Source: Theobroma cacao (lineage: Eukaryota; Streptophyta; Magnoliopsida; Malvales; Malvaceae). From it: DNA of 64,000 nucleotides. Shown one piece after another: positions 60,186 to 64,000 of the stretch. Location of the stretch: assembly GCF_000208745.1 (NCBI RefSeq), contig NC_030854.1, positions 39,028,111-39,092,110 on the forward strand. The letters run 5' to 3'. A program made the translations under genes and the position numbers. The notes below the pieces were generated by a model. It was not told the DNA's origin. It worked only from the letters and a program-made list of their open reading frames with translations, and ran no database searches. Every line of letters begins with the position of its first letter. The first letter of the stretch is position 1.

Positions 60186-63100
60186 TCACCTTCGCTCAAA
60201 ATTTAGACGTGTAATGAAGAATGCAAAAAGAAAAGCAAAAATAAGGGGAAAAATGATCAGAAATATTGCTGTAATAGCTAGGCGGTCATGGTGAAACCCA
60301 AAATAATCTTCTAGCAAGGAAGCAACTGTCTTGGCTTTACCAAACACCATGATTTCATCATTCACATCTCCATACTGTGAAGTGAGCAAACAATTCAATG
60401 TCCAAGATGTAGGCATTAGGTAATACAACCAGATCCACCACTTTGGGATTTTCTGCAGAGGAAAGACCAGAGAGCCAGCCAAGTAAATATCTCATAGTAA
60501 TTACTGTCATGTGTTTTACTGCCCTTTCTATGAGACTTGAGGGGATAAAAATGACTTACCAGAGGAGGAATCAGAAAGCCAGAGAAAAGATTGAGCATTG
60601 GGTAGAAGAAAGAGGATAATGCTCCAGCAATTGTGACATCTGGTGTCAATGAGACAAACAACATTCCAAAAAAGGTGAAGTAGAGCTGTGTGCAGAACAT
60701 GGCATAGAAGTACCACAAAACCTTGTATGCTGATCCATAGTAGCCAATCATGGGGTACGTGATCATCTCAAACACAAGAGCTTGGATGAATAGATAGGGT
60801 ACCTCAATTGTCACCTGCAAAATAACTTAAGGTCTGTCAAGAAATTCCAAAGACAAGCTACTCAACCAAAATGAGTTCATAGTACAACTTATGGTGTAAA
60901 CTTAGGGTGGTCAGTTGGCAGCAGGAATGTACCTGTGCAAGTGCATAAGCCCAGGAAGAGTACATCCCTGCAAATCTTTCTCTATACATAACAACTCTCT
61001 CTGTGGCAACAGACGGTTGGACAGATGAGCTGCTATTCATCCCCAGAAAGACCACAGCAGAATACATTGAACCGAAAATATTGAACAAATTCTGCTGGTT
61101 ATTTCTGGGGATTTAAAAAGGAAAATAAGATAGAAAAATTGAAGTTAGTTATCTGCAGATTTATAATTAAGGAAAAGTGAAGCCTATGTATAAGTATCCA
61201 TGAAATGAATGATTCCTATGCCGGTTTGCCCCATTCTTACATTTTCTTTCCTTGGTTCCAAAATATTAATCCCAAAGCCAGAGATATTATAACAGTCTGC
61301 AGGAAACGTGTCAAGTTATATGCGGGGCTTCTCCAATAGGACAAGTTTAGTTTCCATAGACAAGATTTAAACTGGCCCCAGTAACTTTGTGAAAATTGGG
61401 TTGGAAAATGAAGATCTCTTGAACCAGGAGGTGGATTGCTCAACTGCCTCACAACGTCTTCATTGTTCCTACCAACAAAAAGAGAGAAAAGGAAGAAATG
61501 AAATATATAAGTCAATCCGCCAGTTTGTAAAGTTATTTATTTCATTCTAGAAACACTTGAGCTAAGGCAGCATCCTGCCAAGATGCTACTATACAGTCAA
61601 TCTATACCAGGAGGTCTGCAAGTAGTTGAAATAATGCTTCAGGTATGAATTTCTACAACAATGGAGGGATTTGAACTCATTGAAATGGAAAATGGTCTTG
61701 CCCTGTGCTTTTCAGACAGATATGACTGGTTTATGTCTTCCTCAGGTTGTCATTGGTGATGAATATGAGAGAAATGCATTTGAGGCACTAATAAATCATT
61801 CAACTTTGTAGAAATCACAATTAATTTACTACTGAGTAATTGAACTCACTCATACAAAGTAGAATTCTTGTAAATTTGTGCAAAATCAACTCCAAGTTCA
61901 GCCTCCACAGGTGGGGAGGTAACCTCTAGCATCCATGTTGCTGGATTACAATTGTCTTTGATCTTGGGCACTCCGGGAATACTCTGTCAGTAAGAATACA
62001 GAGAATGTAAGATCAAGGTCGATCAAGAGCTGTTTGCTCGAAGCAATTAATACAGTTTGAACTAACCTCAAAATACTCTATAACTCTACAAGAATGTTGT
62101 CCTAATGGACCAAAGTAGATCAAACTCCCACTGTTTTTCAGAAGAATCAACTGCAATGAAAGCAACAGGTATTGTTATGAAAGAACAACTAGAATGGTAT
62201 ATAAAAGAAAAAACACTCGTCCTTTTAAAATGGATATCTTCTCACAATAGCAGTTATACTATTACCTCATCAAATGCTTCAAATATATCAATGCTTGGTT
62301 GGTGGATTGTGCAAATAATTGTTCGACCTGTATCAGCTACATTCTTCACTGCACGCATGACAATGGCTGCTGCTCGTGCATCCAAGCTAGACGTAGGTTC
62401 ATCCATGAAAATTATGGAAGGATTGGCAACGAGCTCCACCGCTATTGTAAGTCGCTTGCGCTGCTCAGTCGATAAACCTGAAAGACCAGGTATGCCAACC
62501 AAGGCATCCTTGACATCGTCCAGTTCAATAGTCTCAAGGACTTCTTTAACAAAGTCCTATAAAACCCACCAAAGCACCTTCATGATCACAAACTTATCTC
62601 AAATTTAGCTTTAGATGGAAAACATCAACTCTTATAATGGAGTCTTACAGCTTTAGTTTTCAAGTCAATATGAGGAGCCAGACGCAACCAAGCCGAAAAT
62701 ATTAAAGATTCTTGTACAGTGATTTGTGGAGAATGTATGTCATTTTGTTCACAATAACCAGATATCCTCGCAAATGTTTCTTGAACTTTAGGGTACCCAC
62801 CAACCTTAATTTCTCCTTCTATGCAGCCTATAGTTTTTCTCCCTGAAAGAACATCCAGAAGGGTAGTTTTTCCTGCTCCACTGGCACCCATCAGTGCTGT
62901 TAGGACACCAGGCCTTAATGCTCCTGTAACATTTGAAAGGAGTTGCAGCTTTTTCTGAGCATGTCCCTTTTTTCTCAGTTCCTAGGACCAACAAAACAGT
63001 GCATCAATGTTCAATGGTTCACGAAAAATGATTCATTGCCAAAGAAGAATGTGTCTGATTACCAGAGGGGTGTCCACATAGTATTGCACATCCTGAAATG

Positions 63101-63606
63101 TTAATGTCAAAGGTTCAAAAGGTAATACCATCCTGCCTGTGATGGAGACAAAGCAACCATAAATTATGATGAAAAAGAGATAGGCAAGCACAATTATATG
63201 AAGAAAAACAAAGAAGAAAAAGAAGAAGACAACAAAACAACCTTTATTAGCTGGTTCCTTATTACTGGAATCCGAATGGCTTACTCCCTTCACCACACTT
63301 GCAACCCCATTAAAATCTCCCTTCTGTATCTTGGAAAGCTTGTCCCGTGAAATAATAATGCGAGACGATCCAGGAGCTGCAGGTGTTTCAAGTTCCTCAA
63401 TATTGAATACAAGAAAATTGGGGGAAAAAAAAGATAAAAAAAACAAACTTACGCTTCAAGAAACTTAAGGCCAAGGTGAATCCGATGTTGTAAACTAAAG
63501 AAAAGCCAAACAATGCAGCGATTGATATCCAGAAAAAATATTCATCAAAGTATAATCCACGGCTCTCTAGTGTTGCTTGCCCTATTGTGGTGTTCATGGT
63601 TAGCAT
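60186..63606 (-). CDS. PDR-type ABCG transporter, C-terminal half (5' part outside window)
   Basis: Visible exons in gene order: 63606-63453, 63376-63242, 63136-63063, 62981-62649, 62556-62266, 62150-62067, 61983-61850, 61468-61241, 61104-60933, 60814-60560, 60452-60186; phases join. They encode the end of the first membrane domain (ending LSFLKPPGSSR), the linker and the second nucleotide-binding domain: Walker [20 protein letters not shown], a signature at [16 protein letters not shown], Walker [17 protein letters not shown] and the His loop ICTIHQPS. The second ABC2 membrane domain follows (for example [20 protein letters not shown]) with the C-terminal ITRLNFERR. Family knowledge: full-size PDR/ABCG pumps sit in the plasma membrane and export defence terpenoids, phenolics, hormones or monolignols; the substrate cannot be read here. 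The sequence beyond 63606 is intron, and the first half lies off the window. Confidence 0.93.
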
Positions 63607-64000
63607 CTGCAAATTTGATAATCAATGGAGAAAAGAGTACACTTTCAGCTTCATTCAGCACTTAAAGTAAGCATCGTTTACAGGTTTACAAGTAATGCTA
63701 ATTTTGCTAAGAGTTTTCACCAGAATGGAAGGTAGATGGGATTCATCATTTAGCTTAAAAATTTGGAAAAAAAAAAACACTATACTTGGAGAAACTGCAG
63801 GAGCACAATCTTTATGTGGCTGATGGAAGAAATCTTTTGGGAGGAAAGAGGTACACTGATTAAAGAAACCAATAACTTGTGTGCACTATTTACTTAACCT
63901 TTAACTGTCAAATTTTGGACCACTCATTCAATCTGATGCACTTCATGCTTGCTTCAACTATTGTACTAGCAAGAAATCTGTGAGAATTCCTCATTCTTTT
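63607..64000 (-). other. Probable intron of the ABCG gene at the window end
   Basis: An AT-rich stretch upstream (minus sense) of the exon starting at 63606. I found no further PDR exon in it. Confidence 0.5.

Overview
This window is nuclear DNA from a dicot plant. The genes have GT-AG introns and AT-rich introns and spacers, and the protein families are plant-specific or plant-typical: a DYW-class PPR protein, a NIMIN protein, a class III peroxidase, a PDR-type ABCG transporter and a shaggy-like kinase. I could not place the species; a woody rosid would fit. The window contains no prokaryotic-type system, CRISPR array, rRNA gene or intact tRNA gene.

Layout. 0-5 kb: the 3' part of a GDSL esterase/lipase and an intronless DYW-type PPR gene. 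6-13 kb: a NIMIN3-like NPR1-interacting repressor and a 12-exon G6PD4-like glucose-6-phosphate dehydrogenase, both on the minus strand. 15-19 kb: a pyroglutamyl-peptidase I-like gene (4 exons) and a truncated polygalacturonase relic. 19.5-20.3 kb: a short inverted-repeat transposon-like insertion. 21.8-22.7 kb: the minor-spliceosome U11/U12 20K protein. 23.6-26.6 kb: a clade I GSK3/shaggy kinase (12 coding exons). 29.9-38.4 kb: two intronless SPT16 (FACT subunit) genes arranged tail to tail, with a decayed ABCG/PDR fragment between them. 41.9-44.9 kb: ATP-citrate lyase subunit A (12 exons), flanked by two copies of one TIR element family. 46.5-47.7 kb: a class III peroxidase with a tRNA-half insertion in its intron. 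48.3-48.8 kb: an RNase H relic. 50.1 kb: a small secreted Gly-rich protein. 53.1-56.8 kb: a HEL2/ZNF598-type RING E3. 58.5-59.7 kb: S-adenosylmethionine synthetase. 60.2-64 kb: the C-terminal half of a PDR-type ABCG transporter, cut by the window edge.

The genes are independent housekeeping, defence and chromatin loci, not one pathway. From memory of Arabidopsis gene order, the series GDSL, PPR, NIMIN3, G6PD4, ACLA matches At1g09390-09430, while GDSL, PPR, pyroglutamyl peptidase, polygalacturonase matches At1g56670-56710. The window therefore looks like the unduplicated ancestor of two Arabidopsis segments. Themes that link neighbours are chromatin and RNA quality control (SPT16 pair, U11/U12-20K, HEL2) and cytosolic acetyl-CoA and SAM supply (ACLA, SAMS), but nothing in the sequence shows co-regulation.

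Exon boundaries were read by eye from GT/AG sites and confirmed by reading-frame continuity. UTRs are not delimited.
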